The notes below the pieces were generated by a model. It was not told where the DNA came from. It was given only the letters and a program-made list of their open reading frames with translations, and made no database searches. A DNA stretch of 64,000 nucleotides from Cinnamomum chago (Eukaryota > Streptophyta > Magnoliopsida > Laurales > Lauraceae): the NCBI GenBank assembly GCA_038049695.1, contig CP142455.1:25953501-26017500 (forward strand), given 5' to 3'. The position numbers were made by a program, and so were the translations under genes. Numbering within the stretch: position 1 is the first letter of the stretch; every line of letters begins with the position of its first letter. Below are positions 25,001 through 31,682 of the stretch, piece after piece.

Positions 25001-27938
25001 TGGAGCTGACTGCACATAGGGACAAGACGCAGAATTGCGAGCCTTCTTCCGACACTCGTCAATACCATGACCAATGGCCTTACAATATTTGCAGATTTTC
25101 AGCTTGCATTGATTTGCATAATGGCCATATTTTTGACAGTTGTAACACTGTACGTTACTGATGTCCCGAGGAGGTGGCCTGGTTTTAGCAGCATAGGCAA
25201 GCGGAGGGACAGTGTTGCTCTGTTGTTCAATGGCAATTTTGGTAACAAGGCGTTGTTCTTCTCGTAGAAGTTCTTGAAGACAGTCATCTACGTTGGGGAG
25301 AGAAGCTCGGCTCATCAAGTTGGATCTCACTGTCTCATATTCAGGGCGCAGTTTCATGAGCAATTGGTCCCGATGACTGTTTTGTTGTAAAGAAAGTAAC
25401 TCAGGGAGCAGCGCTTCAGAGACAGTAGCAAACTTGATTTCATCATATTCTGACCAGAGGATTAGAAATCCGGAGTAATAATCCTGGATGGAAAGCGTCC
25501 CTTGGGAGTAATTTGCAATTTCTAATTCCAGTTGAAATTGACGAGCAGCATGATTTTGATAATAGACCTTTTTCAGATATTCCCACATTTCCTTTGAGGT
25601 TTTGCATGGTCGTAGATATAAAATAAAATTTGGTTCTACAGAAAAAAGAATCCAAGATTTTATCTTTGCATCTTTAGTTTTCCAAGAAAGAATTTTCTTG
25701 GCATCATCAGTAGGGATTGGTTCAGATCCGTCAATATGGGCCCACAGTTCCTTTCCCTCAAGGTATAACTGGAATTGAAATGCCCAAGACACAGTTTTTG
25801 CCATTAAATCGAACAATAGAGAGTTCTGATTTTTCAGGTTTATCCATGATAGCAGAACAGAAGGCAGTGGAGAACAGCAATCAGTGATAGCAGCAGTAAA
25901 CAGCAAACGGAACAAATCCAGCAAGCAGCAGTAGAGATGAAAAAAGGACAGCAGTAATAAACAGCAGCAATAAATAGCAACCAGCAGCAGTAGAGAGGAA
26001 GCAGTAGAGAACAGCAAACAGCAAACAACAGTATAAACAGTGCACAGCAACAAAACAGTCCCAAACGTCCCTGTCGACAGCAGGTAATTCCACACGTGGG
26101 CCCCACGTGATGATCTTGACACAGATCAGAGTGTGGGGATGAAAAGAGAGTAGATTTATGCAACTACTGGAAGTGGTCGCATGCAGATCAAATCTATATC
26201 CAGGATTTTGGACGGCCGAGATGAAAACTAGTGAAAAAAATGAATTTTCACAAAAGATTGGTAGAAAACCTACCTCTGATGATCAATAAATCAGGAAAAA
26301 TTCTTTAGAAATCCAGGAAACTCCAGTCGACCAAGATGGGAGTAGTCCGCTGATTTGATGGTGATGATCATAGGTGGGCCACGCCTGATCTGAGATGATC
26401 AAAGATGATCCGGCTGAAGAGAATGATCACAGACTGGCTTCCTATGCTTGGAAGATGACTTAGGAGAAGATCACAGATGATTGACCAAGCTCTGATACCA
26501 TGTTATTGCAAACAGAAGTGATACAGACATGAGAGAGAGAGATAAAGTGGAGATGAATGTTCCCCTTCCATGGTCGACTGAGATCTATATTTAAAAGGTT
26601 TTAATCCCTGATTACATTCTAACAATGCTTATCCATTAGTTACACTTGGATTTAGATCCATACTAATAGCTAACAACTAACTAGTATATAAATGGGCCTG
26701 CTATATTGGGCCTGGAGGCCCAGGATTGACACCTCATACTTGTGCTCAGGTGTGTATATATTTAGATGCGTACACGTGTATCTCATCCTGTATTGCTACT
26801 TATATGTAGGTCAAATTTCTATTTCCATCTAAGTCCTCTTATATTACTATTTAGTTCTAATATTCCCACTGTATTAATTGATTATCTGATTTCGGCATGC
26901 CTTTGACCACATTTTGGTTGCACAGCATGGAGGTGGTCAAGTGTTCAAAACTCTCCATTGGTTGGTTCAGAGCTTAAAGAGCGGAAAGAACTCTGTAGGA
27001 GCTGTTGTTGTTGAGGATGAGGTTAGAGTGTCACGTCACCTTAGGCACTTTGCTTCAGAGCAAAGGCTACAAATGATGGTTAGTAGTGTTTTCTTGTTTT
27101 CCCATTAAGAAATGATTGGAGCAGAAGCCTCCGTGAATCTTCTTTTTGAGAGAAGTAAAGAAGCGAGGTCTTAGCAGAAGCCTTTTGTGAATCTTCTGGA
27201 GAAAGCTCAACCAAAGTGAATGAGTTTTGACAATTTGATTGGGTAGGCCCTCATTAGATACCGAATGCCTCTTAAGGTTCTGATACCATGACAATGATAG
27301 GTTGATGATATTGATGTGAATGGAGCAGTGCCCTTCAATGGTTGGCTTTTCCTTTTATATAGTTTGCAATTCAAATCTCAATCCCTTTGATTAGGGAATT
27401 GCAGTAAATGTACAATTAATCGGCAAGATATTACAATAATTACATGTGTATGGTGCTCCTAAGTGTAAATTAAAATATACACTATTTTACAATATGGTGC
27501 TCCTGGGTTACATTGATTCTATGTTCATTTTCAGAAATTCATAGAATAATGAATTGGGGAAGAAACAAGTAGTAGCTACAAGAATGACCTCATGATATTC
27601 AATACAGGTCATCCACCACTCATCAATGCATGGTATAGAGTCTTACCGTTGCCGGGTCCAAACTGTGTTTTAAAACGGTGGGGCTATATATACTTTGAAA
27701 TCGAGATACCATCAGGATAAGGAAATTATAATTTATTGTTTCTAATGGTTTCACATTATTCCTTTTCCTAATCAAGTCTGAAAGGTTCTACATTCTGATC
27801 ACTTCAGCCTGCAGCTGGATCATAAACAGCTTACATTCGGGAAAGCTACTTCCTTTCAAAGATAGTCAGTGTGCTCCTCTTCATACAAATACAATGCCAG
27901 AATTGCCTCCAGCCGTCAATATGAGTGAAGAGATATGA
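913..27938 (+). CDS. tandem-BRCT (53BP1-like) nuclear protein gene, 5' end missing, split by transposons
   Basis: Spliced gene with exons at 913-1000, 1441-1514, 2036-2130, 2173-3172 (or 3229), 3656-3939, 13813-13919, 15466-15616, 26926-27078 and 27808-27938. The 3' half encodes two BRCT repeats. BRCT1 has GLYFLLTGFSSRK and a GG turn (exon 3656), then WLTDSI (exon 13813). A linker follows with YLILSNQ and FDKVGIMFYGKPSF. BRCT2 opens with KHGGGQVF and ends WIINSLHSGKLLPF. Tandem BRCT domains usually bind phosphopeptides in DNA-damage signalling; the basic NRTSKKER segment before BRCT1 suits a nuclear protein. The phases of the five 3' introns agree. Two problems remain: exon 1441-1514 ends in phase 0 while exon 2036 needs one carried base, so a small exon is missing; and the last exon is one base out of frame. 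Introns of about 10 and 11 kb hold a LINE, a hAT and a copia element. Domain identity is strong; the exact orthologue is not assigned. Confidence 0.8.
1441..1514 (+). CDS. BRCT gene exon
   Basis: A 74-nt exon reading SENAVNDLVTEGFRSRWFGG, bounded by ctatactag and gtatgc. Its entry phase matches exon 913-1000. It ends in phase 0, which does not fit the next exon I can see (2036), so a short exon may lie between 1515 and 2035 or the donor may differ. Confidence 0.55.
2036..2130 (+). CDS. BRCT gene exon, entry phase unresolved
   Basis: Acceptor atttccag, donor gtaaat. In the frame that continues into the large exon it reads NLSGVDNHLYYQNTQ. The 42-nt stretch to 2172 is open in the same frame, so a retained-intron form would also be translatable. 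Confidence 0.5.
2173..3172 (+). CDS. BRCT gene large low-complexity exon
   Basis: About 333 codons, rich in Ser, Glu and Thr, including DVTAQGSGK, DTLICLSQELLG and KENRTNKRVRFVE. It looks like the disordered N-terminal region typical of BRCT scaffold proteins. The end is ambiguous: donor c|gtaata at 3172 and donor g|gtacaa at 3229 both leave one base, as the next exon requires. The first gives LTRSHNRTS across the junction and looks more natural. Confidence 0.7.
3556..3595. repeat. (AAT)n/(GAAA)n microsatellite
   Basis: An AAT run followed by GAAA repeats, inside the intron before the BRCT1 exon. Confidence 0.85.
3656..3939 (+). CDS. BRCT gene exon: basic segment and first half of BRCT1
   Basis: A 284-nt exon from tgtgtag to donor gtcagt. 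It reads SHNRTSKKERVSNL (basic, NLS-like), then GMLFHGLYFLLTGFSSRKTK, IRKHGG and LPIVLSPEK. The LLTG strand and GG turn are the hallmarks of the N-terminal half of a BRCT domain. It ends in phase 0. Confidence 0.85.
3940..4470. other. intron sequence 5' of the LINE insertion
   Basis: TG-rich intron DNA, with no coding or repeat structure I can name. Confidence 0.5.
4471..4481. repeat. LINE target-site duplication, left copy
   Basis: accccttagtt here is repeated exactly at 9932-9942 and flanks the LINE. A run of T, the poly(A) of the minus-strand element, follows directly. Confidence 0.75.
4633..8219 (-). pseudogene. LINE ORF2: AP endonuclease, reverse transcriptase, zf-RVT
   Basis: ORF2 starts at 8219 with MIKVLSWNCRGIGN, the usual start of plant L1 endonucleases, and its ATG overlaps the ORF1 stop (ATGATTAA). 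AWAVIGDFNAI-type endonuclease residues lie near 7790-7830. A one-base frameshift around 7765 precedes GNRFTWANNR. The RT carries SPGPDGFSG, FRPISLLNF, YQSAFVKGR, LRQGDPLSPYLF and YADDILVF (about 6150-6180). TAG at 5071-5073 follows IACMS, where the frame continues as RLLHRRTP; this is probably a TGG Trp codon changed to stop. The downstream part has CFNCFKEEENEPHLFFSC, the zf-RVT zinc-binding motif, and ends at 4633. It would supply target-primed reverse transcription; this copy is broken. Confidence 0.88.
8212..9931 (-). pseudogene. LINE ORF1: Pro-rich, DUF4283-like, zinc knuckle
   Basis: A single frame from 9931 to 8212, interrupted once by TAG at 9283-9285 between FRFNT and EDRDC. The first third is very Pro-rich (APPPEAG, APPPPSIPS). 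Next come WIDGKLTLRIP and the DUF4283-like segment ending LLLQPWSPG. A CCHC-like knuckle follows (CSECFSAGHLSSKCP, near 8900), then a second Pro/Ser tail. It is an RNA-binding, nucleocapsid-like protein of plant L1 elements. The start codon is missing: the element ends one base into it, where the target-site duplication begins. Confidence 0.8.
9932..9942. repeat. LINE target-site duplication, right copy
   Basis: Exact copy of accccttagtt at 4471-4481. Confidence 0.75.
10083..10090. repeat. hAT target-site duplication, left copy
   Basis: ttgtggaa, repeated at 10640-10647. Confidence 0.75.
10091..10639. mobile_element. non-autonomous hAT element, 549 bp
   Basis: The ends are inverted: ttgaggtgtcaaac at the left and gtttgacacctcta at the right, and ttgtggaa (8 bp) flanks both sides. 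An 8-bp TSD and a TIR with a GGTGTCAAAC core are typical of hAT elements. Inside are many GCACGACACG-type repeats near both ends, possibly subterminal transposase sites, and a short TA tract at 10,241-10,258. No transposase is encoded. Confidence 0.82.
10640..12355. other. BRCT gene intron, nothing recognised
   Basis: AT-rich intron DNA after the hAT TSD. It contains a T-run near 11,270. Its open frames have no domain or splice support. Confidence 0.5.
12356..12753. mobile_element. putative MITE with GTGCTCCTGT inverted ends
   Basis: Starts gtgctcctgtaca and ends tgcacaggagcac, an almost perfect 13-bp inverted repeat 398 bp apart. The interior repeats 'ggggccc' and 'gggtcccc' motifs. I could not find a convincing target-site duplication, so family and exact ends are uncertain. 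Confidence 0.45.
12754..13812. other. BRCT gene intron, nothing recognised
   Basis: AT-rich sequence with A-runs at about 12,805 and 13,000. There is no supported exon until the acceptor at 13,811-13,812. Confidence 0.5.
13813..13919 (+). CDS. BRCT gene exon: second half of BRCT1
   Basis: Acceptor ccctgcag, donor gtaagt. Reads VQTTKFLYGCAINALLL, then WLTDSIVAGYQSPPG. The Trp followed by a helix is the conserved C-terminal signature of BRCT. It enters in phase 0 and leaves two bases, which the next exon completes to Lys. Confidence 0.85.
13920..15465. other. BRCT gene intron with TTC/TTA microsatellite
   Basis: Contains a (TTC)n(TTA)n microsatellite at about 14,106-14,148. No other element with definable ends was seen. 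Confidence 0.5.
14106..14148. repeat. (TTC)n(TTA)n microsatellite
   Basis: A run of TTC followed by a run of TTA in the BRCT gene intron. Confidence 0.85.
15466..15616 (+). CDS. BRCT gene exon: inter-BRCT linker
   Basis: Acceptor ttttgtcag, donor gtaata; 151 nt. Reads YLILSNQATDRERIRIG, then VGIMFYGKPSFCSKLGKIVK. The single leading base completes Lys with the previous exon, and it ends in phase 0. The last residues begin BRCT2. Confidence 0.85.
15617..16609. other. BRCT gene intron, nothing recognised
   Basis: AT-rich intron DNA with an A-run near 16,320. No element ends or exon signals could be phased. Confidence 0.5.
16610..16872 (-). mobile_element. copia-like 3' LTR and polypurine-tract remnant
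   Basis: tagtccccctcaagctgg at about 16,857-16,872 reads on the minus strand as CCAGCTTGAGGGGGACTA, the usual polypurine tract next to a copia 3' LTR. The AT-rich DNA to its left would be the LTR. The far edge is estimated and no TSD was found. Confidence 0.4.
16900..17088. repeat. imperfect 60-bp inverted repeat with 68-nt loop
   Basis: Arm 16,900-16,959 pairs with the reverse complement of 17,029-17,088 at 52 of 60 positions, and almost all mismatches are transitions. The RNA would form a long hairpin. It sits beside the copia polypurine remnant, within the BRCT gene intron. Confidence 0.75.
17089..17730. other. intron sequence between inverted repeat and solo LTR
   Basis: May be degraded internal copia sequence, but no protein motif is readable. 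Confidence 0.35.
17736..19404. mobile_element. solo LTR, 1.67-kb family, copy 1
   Basis: Begins tgttggaa and ends ctaaca (TG...CA), flanked by attac on both sides (17,731-17,735 and 19,405-19,409), a perfect 5-bp TSD. The same family occurs at 53,749-54,682 (truncated) and 57,558-59,227 (1,670 bp). Equal lengths and lack of coding support solo LTRs rather than full elements. This copy has an internal 145-bp tandem duplication at 18,195-18,468. Confidence 0.8.
18195..18468. repeat. 145-bp tandem duplication inside solo LTR copy 1
   Basis: The segment starting ccaagagccctagtt at 18,195 recurs at 18,340 with about 90% identity and is not present in this doubled form in copy 3. Confidence 0.75.
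19410..21480. other. BRCT gene intron, nothing recognised
   Basis: AT-rich, with a T-run near 20,100. No exon, LTR end or TIR was identified before the copia element. Confidence 0.45.
21486..21716 (-). repeat. copia 3' LTR
   Basis: Starts tgttattg and ends gattgaca. The pair at 26,501-26,731 is almost identical. Confidence 0.92.
21724..25847 (-). pseudogene. copia gag-pol polyprotein, two frameshifts
   Basis: The likely start at 25,847 is MDKPEKSELSIVRFNGKN. The frame then slips near 25,795, so the long open frame (up to 26,122) begins instead with a spurious Leu/Cys-rich stretch from the leader. Domains: gag with CYNCQKYGHYANQC (about 25,107-25,150); protease WYLDSGASNH (about 24,790); integrase HHCC (HNRLGHPN...CDACKLGKS) and DDE core (DVWGIAP, PQQNGVAERKN); RT with [13 protein letters not shown] and YVDDIIITG (about 22,680); RNase H with ADADWAGCPDTRRSTTGW and SSTEAEYRA. 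A second frameshift at about 22,230 separates RT from RNase H. Both lesions are small, so the copy died recently or is fed in trans. Confidence 0.9.
25857..26062 (-). repeat. CAG/ACAG-rich low-complexity copia leader
   Basis: Between PBS and gag start the plus strand is a run of cagcagtaaacagcaaac-type triplets and sextets; the minus strand is CTG-rich. On the coding strand it translates to Leu/Cys-rich nonsense. Confidence 0.7.
26485..26500 (-). other. copia primer-binding site (tRNA-iMet)
   Basis: The reverse complement reads TGGTATCAGAGCTTGG, directly next to the 5' LTR. Confidence 0.9.
26501..26731 (-). repeat. copia 5' LTR
   Basis: 231 bp. Differs from the 3' LTR at about three positions. 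Confidence 0.92.
26926..27078 (+). CDS. BRCT gene exon: core of BRCT2
   Basis: Acceptor ttgcacag, donor gttagt; 153 nt, phase 0 at both ends. Reads HGGGQVFKTLHWLVQSLKSG, then VEDEVRVSRHLRHFASE and LQMM. The GGG turn and following strand belong to the second BRCT domain. Confidence 0.88.
27085..27530 (-). mobile_element. copia leader, PBS and LTR remnant
   Basis: At 27,281-27,293 the plus strand reads ggttctgatacca followed by tgacaatg. This is the arrangement at the PBS-LTR junction of the complete copia element (TGGTATCAGAACC on the minus strand). Sequence left of it resembles a leader; sequence right of it is AT-rich, like an LTR. No TSD was found and the ends are estimates. Confidence 0.45.
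27808..27938 (+). CDS. BRCT gene last exon, frame shifted by one base
   Basis: After acceptor cacttcag, one frame reads WIINSLHSGKLLPF from 27,816 and ends with NMSEEI and TGA at 27,936-27,938. It supplies the conserved Trp helix of BRCT2 and the normal C-terminus. The preceding exon ends in phase 0, so the spliced frame is CCT GCA GCT GGA TCA TAA, a stop six codons in. One base appears to be missing between CCTGCA and GCTGG. Either this allele makes a BRCT2-truncated protein or the base is an assembly error. Confidence 0.75.
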
Positions 27939-29103
27939 TTGCTTGCTTCTTTTCCTGATCTTCCATGTCAAGCCTATAGGTATGCCTTCCATTTACTTTG
28001 GCAGATGCATGTTCCCATTGTTTCTTTGAGGTGCAATCGAACATCTAATGCAAGTTGGCATCTACCAACTGCTAGGATGGAGTGTTCCACGTCTGAATGG
28101 GTGTTTGTAATGTGTGGGTCCTAGCACCCAAAATTTAGACAATGGAAATTGGATTTCGGATTCTCGACTTAGAACCAAAATTTGGTGTGGATTTATTATC
28201 TTCTTTTTCATATAGTTGCTTTTGTCATTGCATTTTTCCTGCTAAGAAAAATTCTAGTTTTAGGGACTGAAAATGCTGAAAATATCTGCTTTCGGGTGCT
28301 AGGTAACTAAGCAGCAGTGATTTGAGAATATCAAAATACCTCCTTTCAGGATGTACAAAGTATGTCTAGATTGGAATCCACCATTGATCCATTTCTAGGA
28401 TTCAGAAAAAGAATCCAATAATGCCTTCAAAAGGACTCAGAACTTACCTAGATCTAGATATGAATTACGATTCTAGACAATAGTCAAGATTTGTTTATAT
28501 TTTTTCTTTTTCTCCTTTTATTTTTGGTCGGTAAATGGCAATAGTCAAGACTTTAGTTCTAAAACTAACTAATATTTACAATAATGCTATCATGTGAAGA
28601 GGCCCTTGATTTGTTTCGACCATTTGGATGTTAATTATTAAAGAGGCTTTTACTCAATAATTATGTTTAAACCCTGATTACATAGATTAGCAAATAAAAA
28701 CCTAAAAACCACGGATAGGGGTCTCGCATATTTTTTTGCGGACCAAACTGCCCTCGTGTTACTATTGCCAGGCTTTCAACATAAAACCCCGAACTACCAT
28801 TCTCATTTCTTTGGGCTCTTCTTCCTCTCCCTATTGCAAGCCTACCAACGTAGAGATGCAGAGGGCTTCATTTTTTTTTACTTATTTCTCATATTGGTGG
28901 TCCACTTGTTCTTCTCTAGTAGAGTTTCTCTTGCTGAGATGAGGAGAGAGAAGATGGTGATATATGTAATGAGTGGTGTCAAGTGGGTTCGGGTGTGGAT
29001 GTTGGAGCTAGATGCTAGGGGTGGTTGGTGTGGTGTGCTGTTTGGTTCAGAGAATTCATGAGTGAAGGTGTAGTCATGTTTGGCTAGGAGGGTTTGTGGT
29101 GTT
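27939..29103. other. 3' UTR and intergenic DNA downstream of BRCT gene
   Basis: Short open frames only, with no domain. No clear polyadenylation signal can be assigned. Confidence 0.5.
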
Positions 29104-29203
29104 GGGATGGAGTCCAGGTTGTTTGGTTAGTTAGGGTTACAAACGGCACAGTTGGGATGGAGTCCAAGTTGTTTGGTTAGTTAGGGTTGCAAACGGCACA
29201 GTT
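29104..29203. repeat. 50-bp direct duplication at the edge of a hAT-like element
   Basis: gggatggagtcc(a/g)gttg followed by ggttagttagggtt(a/g)c occurs at 29,104 and again at 29,154. Each copy includes a target-site-like ggttag and the element's first bases. Confidence 0.7.
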
Positions 29204-29664
29204 TCGGGTCGAAACCATATTGGACCCGGACCCAAACCCGTTTCTAAATAACAGTTCCGGTTCCGACTCAAAACTTGTTTTGTTGGCTCTAGACCAGGTT
29301 TTGATGGAAGGATCCGGTTTCGGAACCGGGTCTGACTAGAGGACCAGAATCTAGTTTCATAACCAGTTCTAACTTCTTTTCATTTTTTTCCCTTAAAATA
29401 AGGATAGCATTCAACTTATATCAGGTTATCAAGTCTACTACCGCAAAGATTAAACATAAAGATTTCCAACAAAAGTTAATTTTGAGCTAAAGTTTGGAAC
29501 ATTAAAGACTCATAAGCTAGGTCTTGGGTCCACGGGTCGAAACCTATATGGACCGAGACCCAGACCCGTTTATGACTCGGGACTTAAAACAAGTTCCAAA
29601 CCCGGTTTTTTGTGGGTCAGAACCTCTAGATAATCGGAGAATTAGATACCCGTTTGCATCCCGA
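29183..29664. mobile_element. hAT-like non-autonomous element, about 480 bp
   Basis: The left end agggttgcaaacgg and right end ccgtttgcatccc form imperfect inverted repeats. ggttag flanks both sides (29,175 and 29,665). The interior repeats GGACCCGGACCC/AACCGGG-like motifs. No coding. Confidence 0.55.
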
Positions 29665-29670
29665 GGTTAG

Positions 29671-31469
29671 CCAGACATATGGAGGGTGATGAGTTTGTGG
29701 GTGATGGGAAGATGGGTGTGGGTGATGGGTTGCAGGGGAGTGATTAGGTGTGGTTTTGGTTGTTTGGCACTTGGCAGTGAATAGGGATCGGGTTGTTTCT
29801 TCTTCTTTTTTGTGAGGAGGGATGTAGGCTGGTTGGTTTGGTTTTGGATGGAGAAGGTGTTGTGCTTGGTTTGGAGGATAGTCGTGGTGCTGGTGGAGTG
29901 GAAGATAAAGAGGGGAGATGTTTGGTTTGCAGGTTTATCTTGTTGGGGCTTGAGGATGAAAAGAACAAACATATGTAATATAATTTAAGATGAATATCTA
30001 GGAGATATTTGGTTTGCAGGTCATGATCAATGACAAAAGTAATATTGCAAAAAAAAAAAAATCACATTGGTGGTGATATCATCATCCATTTTACATTTTC
30101 TGGATCCCAAATTTTTATCACAATTGAGAAAAACTTATTGAGCTAGTCCTAGACAGGTATATATTAAAATAAATGTCAAAATTTGACATTAAAGACTCGG
30201 ATATTTGACGAGGCTGATGATATCGCCAACTGGGTGACAATATCGCCTATTAGGTAATTTTGGCCCAAACAAAAAAAAAATAAAAATGTATGCCACCCTA
30301 ATTTGTCCTCTTTTTTTTTGTTTTTCTTGACTAATCCATGTAATCGGGTTTAAGAGTACTCTTGTTGTAGAAAACCATTATTTAATGGTTAAAAAAAGTC
30401 CATTCACCAATTATTTAAGTCAACTCAGATCTTGAGGTAACCATGAATTGTGTAAAATGATACATTGACAGTCCCTAAATAGAAGATTTCAAAAAAAGTA
30501 TCAGATGCCAGAAATCTTAGCAATCAAGTTTTGAATATGGATAATATATTTGACCCTCCGGCCAAAGTGTATTCAGTGCATTCCATAGTCTTGAGCTTAT
30601 TTGCACATGAACCATGGTTTGTGATCCACACTGTTAACCCTCTGTGGCCCATCATGCCAAAAAAAAAGTAAAAAATTGAAGATGATGTGATTTACCTTTC
30701 TGATAGGTGGCCTTGTTTGTGTTGAAAGTGGACTTGGATCTCTTTCCTGGACTTTGGTTTAGCAACTTATAAATGCTCCATCAATGGCATTGTTGTATAA
30801 CATGGTTTTGGACCCTGTATGGAGCATGGCTAAATCCATTTACTGACATAACAATCAATATAGCCGTTCAAGCCTTTCTAGCTATCTGTTTTGTCCCTTT
30901 TTTATTTTAAAAAAAATGGTTTTTGCAGCATTTTAGACAGGTAAAACCTTAAACTAAGAATAGCTGTATCAAATATATAGAGTTTATGGAGTTGAAGGTT
31001 TCATATACGGGAAAAACAGTAGTAGAGACTACAAAGACAAGAATTTTCTTCTGTCGATGTTCCCACATTTGGACATCAAAGTCGTAAGGGTCAGCACCTT
31101 TATTTCAAGAGGGTCCCAAGGCCCTAGCCTCTTAGACAGTCCGATCAGAACGCCTGCAGATGAAAATTTCTTACCAAAAATATTATCTAACAGTTGAAAC
31201 TATGTTGAAGGGTATTTTAGTGCACTTTTCCTTTCATGATGATATAAATGAGTGGCATTGTGAATTCTCCTCAAGCTGACGGCAATAAAATCCCTTTCAA
31301 ATAATTACAGTAGTACAGTATCCTAAAATTTTGTATTTGTTATGTTTCATCAGGCTGTTTGTTTTGAGAATGTGAAGAGCAGACGGGAGGCAAACACTCT
31401 GCCTAATGGTGAATCCTGAACACTTTTTTTTATTTTATTCCATATTTTTTTTCCTTCGCATCAAAAGTT

Positions 31470-31474
<5 letters not shown>
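29671..31474. other. intergenic DNA, nothing coding
   Basis: A G/T-rich stretch at 29,670-29,960 makes long open frames on both strands but carries no motif. 30,176-30,370 shares sequence with 33,355-33,500 (dispersed repeat). Confidence 0.45.

Positions 31475-31530
<56 letters not shown>
31475..31530. repeat. (TA)n microsatellite, about 28 units
   Basis: Uninterrupted TA repeat ending exactly at the fold-back element. Confidence 0.95.
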
Positions 31531-31533
<3 letters not shown>

Positions 31534-31682
31534 AGGTGCTCCTATGAGTCTATCTCTCACCTTACTATTAGAGATAAGGTGAGGGCCCTCACATCCATAT
31601 CCAATGCCAACAACTTAAATGTGAGGGCCCCCACCTTATCTCTCATAGTAAGGTGGGAGATGCTCTCATAGGAGCATCTCTC
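31531..31682. mobile_element. fold-back MITE, about 150 bp
   Basis: The two halves are inverted copies: gaggtgctcctatgag, then ccttacta and gataaggtgagggccctc, mirrored to the terminal ctcataggagcatctctc. The arms are about 65 bp with a loop of about 25-40 bp. It lies between (TA)28 and a short (GT) run, as expected for insertion into a TA-rich target. Confidence 0.7.

Larger units (their letters stand above)
21486..26731 (-). mobile_element. Ty1-copia LTR retrotransposon, nearly complete
   Basis: Two 231-bp LTRs (21,486-21,716 and 26,501-26,731) differ at about three positions. The TSD is cctca at 21,481-21,485 and 26,732-26,736. The minus-strand PBS, TGGTATCAGAGCTTGG (26,485-26,500), matches initiator Met tRNA, and the polypurine tract is at 21,717-21,727. 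Gag-pol domains run in copia order: zinc knuckle, protease, integrase, RT, RNase H. Near-identical LTRs mean a recent insertion in the BRCT gene intron, antisense to it. Confidence 0.95.

Noticed and set aside
22214-26122. A 1,302-codon protein with a hydrophobic, Cys-rich N-terminus, at first sight a membrane protein.
   Set aside because: The N-terminus is the translated CAG/CTG-rich leader of a copia element joined to gag-pol by a frameshift.
29667-29978. Long open frames on both strands (Pro/Lys-rich and Gly/Val-rich).
   Set aside because: Caused by a G/T-rich compositional bias; no homology-like motif.
31354-31419. Possible last exon of the BRCT gene (AVCFENVKSRREANTLPN, then stop) in correct phase.
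   Set aside because: The expected BRCT2 C-terminal helix and tail are encoded at 27,808-27,938, only one base out of frame. The 31,354 segment shows no BRCT feature; the match of phase and borders is likely chance.
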